From Gautieria morchelliformis (taxonomy: Eukaryota; Basidiomycota; Agaricomycetes; Gomphales; Gomphaceae): a stretch of DNA of 64,000 bases. Positions 44,602 to 58,701 of the stretch are shown here, piece by piece; position 1 is the first letter of the stretch, and each line of letters begins with the position of its first letter. Below the pieces are notes generated by a model. It was not told where the DNA came from. It saw only the letters and a list, made by a program, of their open reading frames with translations, and ran no database searches. The translations under genes were made by a program, and so were the position numbers. The stretch is from NCBI GenBank assembly GCA_015179125.1, contig WHVA01000374.1:1-64000 (forward strand). The letters run 5' to 3'.

Positions 44602-47406
44602 TGGCACAGGCGGCCATCTGAGGCTACAAGCAACTCATTTTATAAATTTTGCCCATAAAGACTGCATCCTGCGAAGGATGTGTTCGAACGCCTTGTTTCC
44701 TCGGTTCGATGCTCCCAAAGTGTCTTCTCGCGATCGTCCTCGTAGCGGTTTCCGTTCAAGGTTCTCCTGCGGCTGGCGGTTGCAAGCATGCACTTAAAGG
44801 TACTCTCACCCTTTGTCACACGATGTTCCCACCATTGATCCACGCCATCTAAAGAGACATTCACCCCGGCGAAGGAATGGGTGAAACGGCGACCCGCCCC
44901 TCCAGACCATGATTTGACTTTGAGGATAAGTCTGAAGCAGCCTAACTTCAACAAGCTTGAGGAGCATCTTTACGCTGTGAGCGACCCTGAAAGCCCGCGT
45001 TACGGACAGCACCTTTCTAAAGAGCAAGTACAAGAACTTGTCGCCCCGAGTTCCCATGGACTCAGTGCTGTCAATGATTGGCTTGCGTCGATGGGTTTTG
45101 ACGTGAATGGACTCGTACGCTCGCCTTCGATGGACTGGCTGAAAATCGAGACTACGGTAAAGCTGGCTGAAGAGATGCTCAATACGGTAACTTCGCACCA
45201 TGCGTTGACCTTTCACAACCTTGACGTTCATGTCTAGACGTACCACGTCTGGGACAACATCAAGACTGGCGATACTCTCGTGCGCACCACAAGCTGGAGT
45301 GTTCCGGAGCACTTGCACGAACACATTGATCTCGTGCACCCCACTACGATGTTCCGTGGAGGTCTTCAGCGGAAGGCAGCAACATTCAGAAAACTCGACA
45401 CCGCATCGGGGAAGGCTGCAGTCATGTCAATACCCGCTACTTCCCCCAGCGCAGTGGATCCGTCTTGCAACACGACAATAACTCCCACCTGTTTGCTGGA
45501 GCTGTACAACGCCACTCAGTATAAAGTTCAGTCAGCCCTGAAGGGAAATAAGATTGCAATTTCCTCATACCTTGGTATGAATCATGTCTTGCAATCGCGT
45601 TTCATCCCATACTTAGATATTGTCAAGGACAATTCGCAAACATCAAGGACCTTCAGCTTTTCTATGAAGCACTCCGCCCGGAAGCTGTGGGCTCCAATTT
45701 CACAGTTGTGTCTGTCAACGGTATTAATTTCTTTACTCGGTATTTTGCTGCATCCATTTGATTGATTGCTCAGGCGGTCAGAACAGTCAGGTACCCTCCC
45801 AAGCCGGAGATGAGGCGAATCTTGACACTCAGGTGCGTTAATAACCCTTTGGTATTAAGTCATATAGACAACGTAAGTGATCATGCAAATAGTACGCGTT
45901 TGGGTTGACGTTCCCGACGCCGGCTACTGTCTTCACTACGGCTGGCTCACCGCCCTTTATCCCTGACGATTACACGCCAACTAACTCTAACGAACCATAT
46001 CTGAATGTATGTTTCTTTTCTGCAAGCCATGGTCAATTGATATAGAACATTGAACAGTGGGTGGACTTTTTGCTTAATGAAGCTAGCCTACCTCAGACGA
46101 GTACGTTGTGCTTCAAACCGTATGCTTTCATGTGCTTAACGCTCCTTGTTTAGTTTCCACCAGCTATGGCTCGTCACATTGCTCAGTGCTAGCTCGACAG
46201 CTGTTAATGTGACATTGGTTCATATAGGTGACGATGAGCAAACGGTGCCGCGATCCTTTGCACGCAAAGTATGCCACTCATTTGCCCAGTTAGGTGAGTG
46301 ACATATGACCACCGAGTCTGATGATACATGTTGACCTCGTGATTAGGTGCGAGAGGCGTCACCTTGACGTTCAGTTCAGGCGATGGGGGTGTTGGCGACA
46401 ACGACCCAGTATGCTCTCACCCTTTACTGAAACTGCCCCCTTGTTCATCGCCTCTCAGGATCCATCTACGACTACCTGTATCGCGAACGACGGTACCAAT
46501 CGGACTACGTTTTTGCCAGAGTTCCCGGCAAGTTGCCCTTTGTGAGTAATAATATGGGCTATGCCTTTCTAAGACGCTCACCATCGCCTTTCAACAGCGT
46601 GACTTCCGTCGGCGGAACAGCTAACGTGAGTCGTTCTTCCCCCCAAGTCCCGGAAAGGGAAATTGACGACGTTCACAGGTGCCCGAAGTGGCGGTTACCA
46701 GGTACGGGAGTGGGGGTGGCTTTTCAAACTATGTGCGTCTGTCTTGACAGCTATTAACTCAATGTCAGCCGTTATTCTTATCTGCAATCATCCAAGTTCG
46801 CAAGACCCGCATATCAAGACGGGGCAGTATTGCCCTTCCTCCAATCTGTTGGAAGCACAAACCAGGGATTGTTTAATGCGTAAGTACTGACTTTGCGGAT
46901 GTAGACAAGCCCTTCTTATACTTATGCGTCACTGCAACAGAGCTGGTCGGGTGAGTGATTTTATCCAACTTACGTTCAGTGTTCAAACAATTGTCATAGG
47001 GTATTCCCGACGTTTCAGCCCAGGGTGACAACTTCGAGATTTTCTTCCAGGGGCAGGCGCTGTTGACTGGGGGGACCTCGGCGGCATCGCCTACATTTGC
47101 TGGTGTCGTGGCCCTTCTGAACGACGCTCGGATTGCGGCTGGGAAGCCGTCCCTCGGGTTCTTGAACCCCTTGATTTATTCGAAGGCAAGGAAGGCTTTC
47201 AATGACATCACTGTAGGCAGTAACCCTGGATGTGGTACACAAGGGTTTTCTTGCCGTGCTGGATGGGACGCTGGTAATCTCAAACAACTTACGTATGGAG
47301 TCACATCACTCATTTATGTTTTGCTAGTAACTGGGTTGGGGACCCCCAATTTCGGTTTACTCGAGCAAATTGTGCTCAGCAATTAGTTCAAAGTCCGAAG
47401 TTATCT
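44602..47406. repeat. Duplicated sedolisin block, copy B
   Basis: Second copy of 31298-34107, same orientation, 13.3 kb away. Left edge abuts the dispersed repeat at 43850-44601. Right edge abuts a TIR-bounded insertion starting near 47408. Confidence 0.9.
44709..47386 (+). CDS. Sedolisin tripeptidyl peptidase (S53), copy B
   Basis: Same 17-exon layout as copy A. All features are kept: signal peptide, prodomain, DEANLDTQ (Glu/Asp), SSGDGGVGD (Asp), GGTSAASP (Ser), and a C-terminal VLSN stop at 47386. The intron after VGGTAN has a normal GT donor here where copy A has GC. The intron after STSYG has a GC donor in both copies. No stop or frameshift was found in the exons. Predicted length is about 600 residues. 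Protein changes from copy A are few and mostly in the region before the SSGDGG motif. Confidence 0.9.
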
Positions 47407-47407
47407 C

Positions 47408-48380
47408 CATGGACCGTCCATGGAGGACTAACCCTAAAAAATCGTTACCTAATCCTTGCTTATAGCCTATCGCCAGCGCCGTATAATTGCTGTACTTATC
47501 TTATCGCCAGCACTATAGATAATATGATGTCATATATCACGCAGCGCTCTCGCCAGCGACGACCTCAGGTTGTATGAGTTGGAATGGAAGTGTTGGCTGC
47601 ACTGGTAGGGGATTTTTCGGAGGTGCAACGACATTGACTTAGGCTCAGGAATGGGCTGCTGACGGTCAAATCCATTCCTACGCAGTTTATGGGCACGGTA
47701 ATTGCAAGGGAAACGCTGTGGGTTCGTGGTTGCTACTTTTACACAGCATTTTTTGCAATAGCCATCGGTTCAGTCCTTGTTGCCGCCTAAGCTGCCGCAA
47801 CCCGAACATCCTCGTGCGATTTGTTGAGTCGTAGGAGCTAGAGCTAGAGCTACTTGTGCCTGAGAAGGAGCGCCGTTCTGTTCTGTCGGTGGAATAGCGG
47901 TCATGTAATGGTGAATAAATGGAGAGCCGCAAGTATAGCACTGGCTAGAGTTAGACTGTGTCACTGTGTGAAGCTGGTAGAATATTGCATACTCACCTTC
48001 TGATAGGCCTTTCCTACGTTGTTCCGTGTCGACTTCTTCACAATCCAGGGAATGCTGTATTTGCCGTCACACCCAGGCTTGATACACACTAATGTTCTGG
48101 CCGCAATGCGACGCAACGGATCTTATGCTTCAAGTTTTCGGTTGTAGGTATTGATGATGAAAGGCGAACAAACAGTCTTGTGGACTTGCATGCAGAGGGA
48201 GAGGAGTGTGGATAAGAACAGAAAATAATTAGTCTAACCAATTATATTAGTTCCATATTTGGTCATTATGGACGCGTTGTGGTATTGTGTGGGGTGGGGA
48301 TGACAAAGAAACTCAGATCAGGTGATCGTTAGGTCACATGACTTTATGAATTTATGATTCGTGGGTCCATGGACGGTCCA
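47408..48380. mobile_element. Putative TIR-bounded insertion downstream of sedolisin B
   Basis: The 15 bp TGGACCGTCCATGGA (47410-47424) is repeated in inverted orientation at 48366-48380. Copy A has no such sequence at the homologous place, and shared sequence resumes at 48400. The inside has a minus-strand open stretch with spaced Cys pairs (CYTCGSPF, GCSGCG) but no recognised transposase. Target duplication was not identified. Confidence 0.5.
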
Positions 48381-48783
48381 CCACATCGGTCCATCGTCAA
48401 CGGCGCGCAATTACCTTCCGCTTGGAGGGCAGCCTTGCCTTACCTGAGCTGGGACACAATGCAGTGCAGTGGCACTGGTACGGCTCAGCGCTCATCGATC
48501 ATCCTTGATTTCTTAGCCAAACCTTGGATGATGTTCAGCGGCGATGGGTCTTTGATGGAAATAGTGCATGCTACCCACACGCAATCTTGGGATGGCGGGC
48601 GCGACGCGGCCGGCGACGAATCAGGCTCATCGACTCGGAAGCCTGAGAAGCCAGGCGCTGGGCCCGCGATTTGACAAGAGGCCCCGGCTGGGTGGGATAT
48701 GGTAGTGCTTGGACGAACAACGCTTTGGAAAGGACTGAACAGGGACGGCATCAACCTGACATACTAGTAGTAGCTAGGTACGG

Positions 48784-48791
48784 TATAAATA
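48784..48791 (+). promoter_or_regulatory. TATA box of the RidA-like gene
   Basis: TATAAATA lies 39 bp before the first ATG (48830). Spacing fits a short-leader transcript. Confidence 0.55.
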
Positions 48792-48829
48792 AATATGGCA
48801 TATGCTTCTTCGCGATAAGTAAGCGACGC

Positions 48830-49432
48830 ATGTTATTCCGCTCGGCTTTCCTTCGCACATCGCCCCAGCTTCTGACACGCTTTCCTCGGGCCATGTCTCT
48901 CTCAACTGTATCTACTACAGGTTTGTCAAATCAATGCGATATTGGTCGACGCACTTGACAGACCATCCTGCTTTAGCTGCCTCAGCTAGTGTCGGGGTCT
49001 GCATCTCCATGTCTCCCTGTTCAGAAGGCGCAGCAGTTGACCTTAGTACCTACATAGCCTTACTCGCAAGCTATTTCCGCACCGCCGTTCTTGTACACGT
49101 CTGGTTGCATGCCGATCGACGCCGCCACGGGTAGTATAGTGCCCGGCGGCGTTGAAGAACAGACACAGCAAGTGTTGAAAAACCTTGGCGAGGTCATCAA
49201 AGCAGGCGGCAGTGATTTTTCAAAGGTCGTTAAAACCACTGTAAGTCTTGTCATGTACTCCAGCTCAACTCGCCAATGCTGATGCTCTTCTAAGGTCTTC
49301 ATCAAGAACATGAATGATTTCCAGAAAATCAACGCGGTGTACGCTAAGGTCTTCGGCGACCATAGACCTGCACGTACGTGTGTTGAAGTTGCAAGTGGGT
49401 TAGGTCCTGTCGTGCTGCCTATCATTACCTGA
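48830..49432 (+). CDS. RidA / Mmf1-Hmf1 family enamine deaminase, C-terminus atypical
   Basis: RidA proteins hydrolyse reactive enamine/imine intermediates from PLP enzymes. Four exons: 48830-48920, a 14 nt microexon 48977-48990, 49059-49241, 49295-49432, 426 nt, 141 residues. Family segments are PYSQAI, YTSGCMPID, GGVEEQTQQVLKNLGEVIKA, VFIKNMNDFQKINAVYAKVF and GDHRPARTCVEVA. The substrate-binding Arg in PARTC is present. The usual last strand (DVLVEIEAIA type) is replaced by SGLGPVVLPIIT and a stop. A second ATG at 48893 follows a 21-residue mitochondrial-like presequence (LFRSAFLRTSPQLLTRFPRA). Activity is uncertain because of the altered C-terminus. Confidence 0.8.
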
Positions 49433-49902
49433 CATAGTCTTCTTCAGGGTACGCATTATGTAACTGTTACGGTGCACATACTATATGAATTGGTAGGCTA
49501 CCCATGGACGTATTGGTGGAAATTGAAGCAGTCGCGCTAATTAGTAAAACAGCCTAGGAAAGTACCTTGCCCATTCAAACCTCCTTGAAACTGACATTCC
49601 ACTAAAACCTTCAGATGCCGACAAGCTGTTTGTAGACATAAATCCACAGTGTGAACGATTATATCTGAATCTAAAGAGTTTCTCATGCGCCATTGACTGA
49701 CAGGGTTCAAATCACCCCAAGTTTCATAAGAAATCAGATTGAAATCATGGGAATTGCAGTTGAATCCGAGGTATCTTACAGCCACTTGCAACTTGATTCA
49801 TGAGATACGTACCGTAGGTGCCTTCCATACTAGCCAGCACGCCTTGATTGGATTGTTCCATGCATGCTTATTCACAGATCAATCTTCTGCTCCGCACGAT
49901 TG
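49433..49902. other. Convergent intergenic region, nothing recognised
   Basis: Lies between the 3' ends of the RidA-like and PLP-enzyme genes. No terminator motif or coding remnant of the missing RidA tail was found here. Confidence 0.5.
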
Positions 49903-51535
<1,633 letters not shown>

Positions 51536-52298
51536 GACCAAACTCTACGACTCGGTACGGCTTATATAGCCCATACGGAACGGATGCCGGTTTCCCACCC
51601 AAGTCGTGGAGCAAGATAATAAGCTTGACTAGTGACTAGTGGCTAGTTGACTCGTCCTCAACTAAAACCATGACGCCTGCCCCGAACCAGGACTAGAGCT
51701 TGCCTACTAGTAGGTCGCGTACTAGTTTACAAGCTGTAGCTTAGCGGATATATGCGAAGCTGCCACGTCTCGACTGCGGAAACATCATTGCCCAAGTGAG
51801 TTAATCAAGACTTTTTTTAAAGTCAAACCACCTGCTCATGGCTGCCCAGGCCGTAACAGTTGGGAATTTCGATAGCCTAGCGAGGTCCGAGTCCACACTG
51901 TAAATCCAGGTTCCGTGTATATATCATCCCTCTACTCGGGGTATTCTAAGGTGGCAATAGACTGTCAATCTGTCATTGCCTGAATAGGTGTGCCACACAG
52001 GGACATTCGGCAACATTACATTTTCAGAGATTACTTCTCTGAGCGCGACAGCTGGACTTGGAGTTTGGGGCCCGGGGTGACTTGCGCCCGGATGTGCTGC
52101 AAAACGTCGGCCTGGTCTTGGCCGCAGTGCGCGTGCTCATGAAGTCAGGCCCCTTTCCTTGGACTTGAGTTCTAAGTAGCTGGAGCTTTGGGAGCTAAGT
52201 ATATGCACACGTACACAAAGGTGTCCGTCACGTGACTAGGCGCGTTTACCAGTGTACATTTGTTTGTCCTGTTCTCATCTTTCCACCGTACATATAAG
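51536..52298. promoter_or_regulatory. Divergent intergenic region, PLP enzyme and expansin-like gene
   Basis: Contains both promoters. A CACGTG E-box lies at about 52229-52234. No further element was recognised. Confidence 0.4.
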
Positions 52299-53158
52299 AT
52301 GCTTACCGCCGCAGTGCTCTCACTATATTTCCTTCTTCCTGTGTCTGTGATGTCTCTCCAACACCCCCCTTATCCTCAGTCAAACATCAACATTTCCCAT
52401 TATGCACACGCTCATTCGTACAGCCCCGGGTACACTTTCCATAAACGCGACGGGTGGGAAAGCGTTCCCGTATCCGATCTTGCCTATAAGTATACCCAGA
52501 GGAACGCGACAAACGATGCGTCGACTACGTCTGATTCCCATACAAAACGAGAAAGACGGTCAAGGACAGCGCATCGCAAAGGTCGGAAGGACGTGAAGAA
52601 CCTAAGCGATGACATTTCTGGCACAATCAATCATGTCTACAATGCCGCATTGAAAGGCATAGGCAAGGTTGAACAGGTCACCATCACCTGGTGTGTGCTG
52701 ATGAATTGGTCCGTATCGTCATGTTTATTTCTATACGACTGTCTAGGTACACGGGTAAAGATCTCAAAAACCCAAGCTGCTGGAAGAAATCTGTTTGGGC
52801 TCCTTCGGTTTGTTTTTTTCTGATCCCTGAGTCTGTCAAACGATAATCTTGTACAGGACGATTCTTTTGCATGTGCGTTGACCCTTGAGGGTTGGATCAA
52901 TCGTCCCAAATGCTTCCAGTTCCTGGAGCGTACGTCAACTTCTTATTCTGGCTCTGTTTTCTTCTTATTCTACTTTGAGAAGTCTGTAGTGGTCATAACA
53001 AGTGCATCTTCGTACGTGTGGTCGACACATGCGCCGGATGCGCCAAAGGTTCCAAGCACGTCGATCTCACCAAGGCAGCCTTCCAATCCCTCGCCACCCT
53101 TGATCAAGGTACACTCCAGGTCAAGATGCGGCATGCCACCGAGCCGAAGGAGTGGTGA
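52299..53158 (+). CDS. Secreted expansin-like (DPBB) protein
   Basis: Expansin-like double-psi beta-barrel proteins loosen or bind cell-wall polysaccharides outside the cell. Four exons: 52299-52690, 52747-52807, 52857-52929, 52983-53158, 702 nt, 233 residues. An N-terminal signal peptide (MLTAAVLSLYFLLPVSVMSL) precedes a Ser/Lys/Arg-rich linker of about 100 residues. The DPBB domain shows YTGKDLKNPSCWKKSVW, FACALTLEGW, KCIFVRVVDTCAGCAKGSKH and VDLTKAAFQSLATLDQG. The catalytic-type Asp in VVDTC is present. The long basic linker before the barrel is unusual. No second (carbohydrate-binding) expansin domain is present. Confidence 0.87.
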
Positions 53159-53442
53159 GACTTCTCCCCTACTAAATGTCACTCACAATTATTGACAACT
53201 CTGTCTTTGAAAGGAACGAGAGTCTATGGGGACCTCGAGTAGTAGTGTAGTATCAGTTTTTCCATCACTGGACTCGTTTCATTACATAGATATGTATCAA
53301 GTTGGCTGGACGGTGTTTTGTACTACTTCCTCAATACATCATATATAGCCTCGCTCCATCCGGTTTTGACTTGACAAAACCGCGGGTTGGCTTCCACTGT
53401 GGGTCTGCGTTGAATTTCCGCGACGCAAGACAGCACCGGTCA

Positions 53443-56400
53443 TCAAGTCTTGACCCTCTTCCTCTTTTTATTGCTTTCGCTGATCCTGGCTTTTACCTTC
53501 TCCTCGTCCATATTTTCCTCTTCATATAACTCGGCCGTCCGTCGCGAGTCCTCTCCTCTCTGAATAAATTGCAACGCCGCCAAGTTGTAGCCAAGAGTGT
53601 CTTGCTGTCTCCGTAGGGCCGCCCGGAGGTGTTTCCGTAAAGGGAGCAATGTGCCTCGCAAGGCGCGATTTGTTACAATCTGGTTGTGATGTGTTCGTAG
53701 GAGAAAGAACAGAATGCGTGACACCAGGGCAAGATTCCAATCCTGAAAAGGGGGTATATGTGCCATTTACGAGACGAGAACGCATGCTTACCCGCTGTGC
53801 CCATTCATCTAGATATACCATCATTGAGAGTACCTTTCCAAAGGGTAGAACTAGTAATGCGTCATGCAGTGCAGTTGACGACACCTTCTCCACGATTTGG
53901 AGAACGTACGCCTCCGGCCCCTGATCAAGGGCAGCAAGTACGGGATTACGGGGCGCATCAGAAGGCTGTGCACGCTCAGCATCGGCGAGGTCAAGGGCCT
54001 CGATAATGCGCTCCCCTGCCATTAGAGTCTCAGTTGTCTGTTTCTCAACGGTTATGGCATCTCCCGCTGTCGCATCCCCTTCTTGAGTATCGACAGTCTG
54101 ATCAACACGATTCATGGATTCGGCTATGTTACTCTCGTAGAGGGCTTCAAGGTCTCGCTCGCGTTCTTCCTCCAGAAAAAGCTGTACCGCGGGTAGAATC
54201 AGCCCACGTGCAACGCCGTAGATGTACGGTGTCTGCTCACAGGTTCGTCCAGTTTCTCCCAAACCCGGATGGACTTGTCGTGCGAGCCAGTGACAGCAAA
54301 CTTTCCATGGTGACTCACAGCGAGAGCCCAGACCTCGCCATGGTGTCCCTCGAGCTTCTGGATGTTTTCAAACTGTCAAGTGTCTCCTCAGCATGTGTAG
54401 ATCTCGCAAAAGTCGAACGCACCTTGTCCCCGTCCCAGTATTTAAGCAGCTTGTCTTTGCCGACGGTCCAAAAGTAATGGCTTCCTCTTTCACGTTCGAA
54501 GGCTACTTGCATAATACTTTCTTCGTGCGCGAAGATGGACTTGTGACAATCTCCAAAGTCAAGACCCCAAATCTTGATGTTTTTGTCCGCCGAACACGTG
54601 ACAATCAGTTTGGAATCAAGCGAAATATCCATGGAGAGGACGGGAAGCTGGAAAAATAAACTGTAAGCAACTTCTCAAAGAAAGGCAAACTCGTAAACCC
54701 GCCTTGTGTCCGTATAAGGAAAGGAAAAACTTCAGCGTATCCTGGTAAAACACTTTCACTGTCGAGTCGAGCAACGACACAGCGAGAAGTTTCCCATTCG
54801 GGCTATATCGAACTGATAGCACATCATCAGTCATCTTAAGTGTCCGAATGTGCACAACCGACAACGCTGTAGTGGTCTGGATGACGCAAACCATTAGTCG
54901 GCCAAAGTAGTTATGAAGGTGCTAACCTTGTCCACAATTTTGCTCGTGATTTCCCAAAATTTTATATCTTTATCCGCACTGCCGGTGACGAGTCCAACCT
55001 CGTCCGGCCTTATGTGCATGGACCAGACCGCACCTTTGTGAGCCACGACTGATTCAATCAGCGCGGAGGCTGCGATGTCGTATACTAGGATCTCTCCCGA
55101 TTTTGTACCAACAGCGATCTACAACTGTGAGGTGATTCTGACTGAAAGCAAAATATTTACACGACCTACATGTCTATCACCTGGTAAAAAGGTACTGCAC
55201 AACGCGTACCCACAGTCGATGGTACGAATACATGCTGTTGTTTTTATATTCCACACCTTGAGGGTGCCTGCAACACGATTAGTGAAGATATGTCTATAGT
55301 GGATGGCCCAGCGCACCATTTGAGGCAGAAGCAAGAAGCTCGTCGTCTGAGCTCAAACAGAGCGTGCGCACATCCGTACGGTGTCCTGGCATGTCTAGGG
55401 AGTACACTCGGTTTGCCTCTGCGGGTGTGTCTTTGGTTTTCACGGCAGGAGGGATACTGAATACTTCCAGCGAGTTGTTAGCAAGGGCCATCAGGAGCTA
55501 GAGGGATATACGCGTCATGCCTCAGCTTCCCATGTGGGTTACCAGAACTCACATGCACATTTCCCTTGCTTCCACTTTCAGCGGATGCAAAATCGAAAGA
55601 TCTTATCTTCCCCGTCGCACGAACCACCAGATACGGCATGAACCGATCGACGAGCTCAACGGGATTATTGACATTATCGTCAAGGCCCTCGTCTAACTGC
55701 ATATCATGATGATCTTTGTCTTTGGCCTGTGCGCGTTTGTCTTCAGCACGTTTCTTTCTCCGCATCTGTTTCTTCTTGATCTCCTCTTCTGTTCGTATAC
55801 GGAATATCTCTACTGATCGATCGTGAGATTGCACTGCTAAATACGCCTGTGTCGGGTGAAATAATATCTGAGAGACACGATGTCGAGATGAGAGCGGAAG
55901 GGTCGAGAGAGGGAGTATCGCCTTCGCGATCTAGAAGGACGGAAATGTAAGGTGGTTACTAATCGATGACTACAGGAAAATACCCACCTCGCCCTCTTCG
56001 TTTTCCTTCAAGCCACCTTGCATTGCCTCGCGAGCAATACTCCAAGCTTTTAGTTCTCCTTCCGCACTCCCGGTAAAGATGATGTCGCCATTCGGATTAA
56101 GATCAAAAGACCAAATCTCTGCCCTGTGAGCTACCACGGTCTGTACACAATGACGAGTCGAAAGGTCCCATAGTTTCAGGAACGTATCCTTTGCCGACGT
56201 TAGTAGAAAGCCTGGAGATACCAATGGCACTGTGGATGTAGACGGAAGATCCGAGGAGTCGCCACTGAGGAATTTAATGCAAGTTATCTGATCTCGATGT
56301 CCTCGTAATCTCGATGGAGACGTGAGCTGGTGCAACTCCTCAACCAGTAGAAACTGTATCACCTGAACAGCCCAACTTCGTCTATGATATCCCACAAGAT

Positions 56401-56875
56401 GATTGTTGTGTCTTGGGAACCAGATGCTAGCCTCGCGCCAGCCTCATCAAACGCGAGTGCAGTGATTGCCTTTGTGTGTCCATTGAAAGTAGTAACAACC
56501 AGTCCAGATGAAGCATCCCACAGTCTTACAGACCCATCAGCATATCCCACCGCAAAAGCGTCTTTCTGCGGGGATTGCGCAATAACGGTAACCTCGGCTT
56601 TATGCTTGGCTTCATGCCACATCGCGAGCTGGTTGGTCAATAAGAGACCGACGTCGTGTCATCACTTGAATGCGCACGCACCTGCTGTCCTTTCTTGACG
56701 TCCCAAACAAGTACGTCCTCAAGAGCTGGCACATAGGCTAGTTTTCCATCGTACACTGAATTAGCTCCAGCGCTGCAAACGAGACCAAATGCCTGTGGTA
56801 CATTCAGTGACGCATAACGACGTGTACAAGTTTGGGCACCTGAGTTGGACCATGCCTGAGATAGCTTTTCACCAT
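53443..56875 (-). CDS. UTP12: Utp12/Dip2 WD40 protein (small-subunit processome)
   Basis: Utp12 (Dip2, WDR3 in animals) belongs to the UTP-B complex that starts 18S rRNA processing in the nucleolus. Thirteen exons from 56875-56840 to 53742-53443 sum to 2805 nt, 934 residues, close to the family size. Two WD40 propellers run from about residue 10 to 715 ([91 protein letters not shown]). A Lys/Arg-rich insert ([20 protein letters not shown]) lies between. The Utp12 C-terminal domain follows ([21 protein letters not shown]) and ends in a basic tail. The intron after GHK (54703) uses a GC donor. Apparently intact. Confidence 0.93.
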
Positions 56876-57067
56876 GACTCTACAGCTTAGAATGAATTTT
56901 TGCTACAGAGTATCGGTGCATCCAGTATTGGACGAGGCGTGAAAATGCGAGCCTCTTTTTGTCAGTGTCACGTGATATGATTATGTAGTCATACCACATG
57001 GCTTATGCGGAACTTCTATACTTAGCTCGGTATATAGCTCGGTATTCCCAGCTTGTTCGCGGAAGAG
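56876..57067. promoter_or_regulatory. 192 bp divergent promoter of UTP12 and aspartyl aminopeptidase
   Basis: The two start codons face away from this spacer. A TATATA-like stretch (GGTATATAGC, 57028-57037) lies about 35 bp before the aminopeptidase ATG. Confidence 0.5.
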
Positions 57068-58701
57068 ATGATGATGCCCCAGGCTGGCCCACCAGCCGCA
57101 CATGCGTTCTTAGACTTTGTCAATGCCTCACCCACACCATTTCACGCAGTTCATGTAGCTGCTCGTCGTCTCGAGAAGAGCGGATTTCACAAGGTGAAAG
57201 ATCTTGTCGCTGATTTGCCGACGCAGTTTTGCTGACGGCTGCTTAGCTGAGAGAACATGACAACTGGGATCTCAAAGGAGGAGGCAAATACTACCTTACC
57301 AGGTACAGCTCTATCGAGTGTGCTACTGGTGAAGCTTCCCTTATCTTGTTTGTCAGAAACCAAGGCTCGCTGTTGGCATTCACACTGCCCCCTAAGTGGA
57401 AGAGTGGTACCGGGCTCTCAATCGTTGCGACACATGTAGACAGCCCAAACCTTCGTGTTCGGCCTACCTCCAAAAAGTCCAACCTGGGTTACATTCAAGT
57501 TGCCGTTGAAACGTTTGTATGTTGCTTTGAACGGAGCTCGTTTTTGAAACATTTTTCAGATACGGGGGAGGCATATGGCACTCGTGGCTTGATCGTGACC
57601 TTTCGGTTGCTGGACGCATCATAGTGACAGATAATAGCGGCTCGAATTTTACTTCCAAGCTGGTGAAGGTTAACAAACCTGTTCTTCGCATCCCATCGCT
57701 GGCAATTCATTGTATGTTTCCGAGGTACCTTGCTCAAGGTATAAGCTTACACGTGATCTCAAGTGGACAGGAATGTCAACGAGGCCTTGAAGTTCAATCA
57801 GCAGACCGAGTTTGTTCCTGTTTTGGGAATGGCCGCGGACGAGCTTAATGCATCATCCGGAGTAGGGCCAGCCGTATCAGCAGTGGGCCATCATCACTCG
57901 GCTCTACTCTCCCTTCTCGCGGAAGAAGTTTCCGTTGCACCTGAAAACATCGCCGATATGGAACTTTCTCTCTACGATACTCAGCCGTCCACTTTAGGTA
58001 ACGAATACAGATACCCCCCACGAACCTAGTAACTTACTTCTTTGTTCAAAGGTGGCGTTACGAATGAATTCATTTTCTCTCCACGGCTGGATAATTTGCT
58101 CTCTTCGTTCTGCGCCGTCGAGGCCATTGCAGAGGGATTCCACAATGCTGAGGGAAACGTCAACTGCATTGCGCTCTTCAACCATGAAGAAGTCGGAAGT
58201 GTGTCTACCACGGGTGCAGACGGCAGTTTGATTCCCTTGCTACTCCAGCGTCTTTCCCCTGAGAGTTCCGCGTACGCTCAATCCGTTGCAAAGTCCTTCC
58301 TCATTTCGGCAGACATGACACACGCCGTTCATCCATCATACCCCAATAAGCATGAGGAAAATCACCAGCCCATTATTAACGGAGGAATTGCTGTAAAGGT
58401 CAACCACAACCAAAGATACGGCAGCGACGCCTTGGGAACCTTCCTGGTGCGAAAGCTAGCTCAGAAGAAGGGGCGGAAAGTGCAAGAATTTGTTGCCAGG
58501 AATGATATGGCTTGTGGATCCACGGTTGGGCCCATGCTATCGAAAATCGGGATCCGGACGGTGGACGTGGGCAATCCTATGCTCTCCATGCATTCTTGTA
58601 GGGAGATGGCGGGCTCACATGACGTGCAGTCGGCCATCGAGTTGTTCTCAGCATTCTTTGAAGGATTTGCTGAGCTCGACGCACAGTTGGCACTTGAATA
58701 G
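57068..58701 (+). CDS. Aspartyl aminopeptidase (M18)
   Basis: A zinc aminopeptidase that removes N-terminal Asp/Glu; family members form dodecamers in the cytosol or vacuole. Six exons: 57068-57193, 57247-57302, 57357-57512, 57560-57711, 57764-57997, 58052-58701, 1374 nt, 457 residues. Motifs are AFLDFVNASPTPFHAV, DLKGGGKYYLTRNQ, ATHVDSPNLRVRP (first zinc His and bridging Asp), YGGGIWHSWLDRDLSVAGR, LFNHEEVGS (catalytic and metal Glu), SADMTHAVHPSY (metal Asp), DMACGSTVGPM and SMHSCRE (metal His). Any of three tandem ATGs at 57068-57076 could start it. All metal ligands are intact. Confidence 0.93.

Noticed and set aside
49702..49718. tRNA B-box-like sequence GGTTCAAATCACC
   Set aside because: No A box or cloverleaf could be drawn around it.
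53443..54262. Separate gene on the minus strand between the expansin-like gene and the WD40 region
   Set aside because: It joins in phase to the upstream WD40 exons and forms the C-terminal domain of UTP12.
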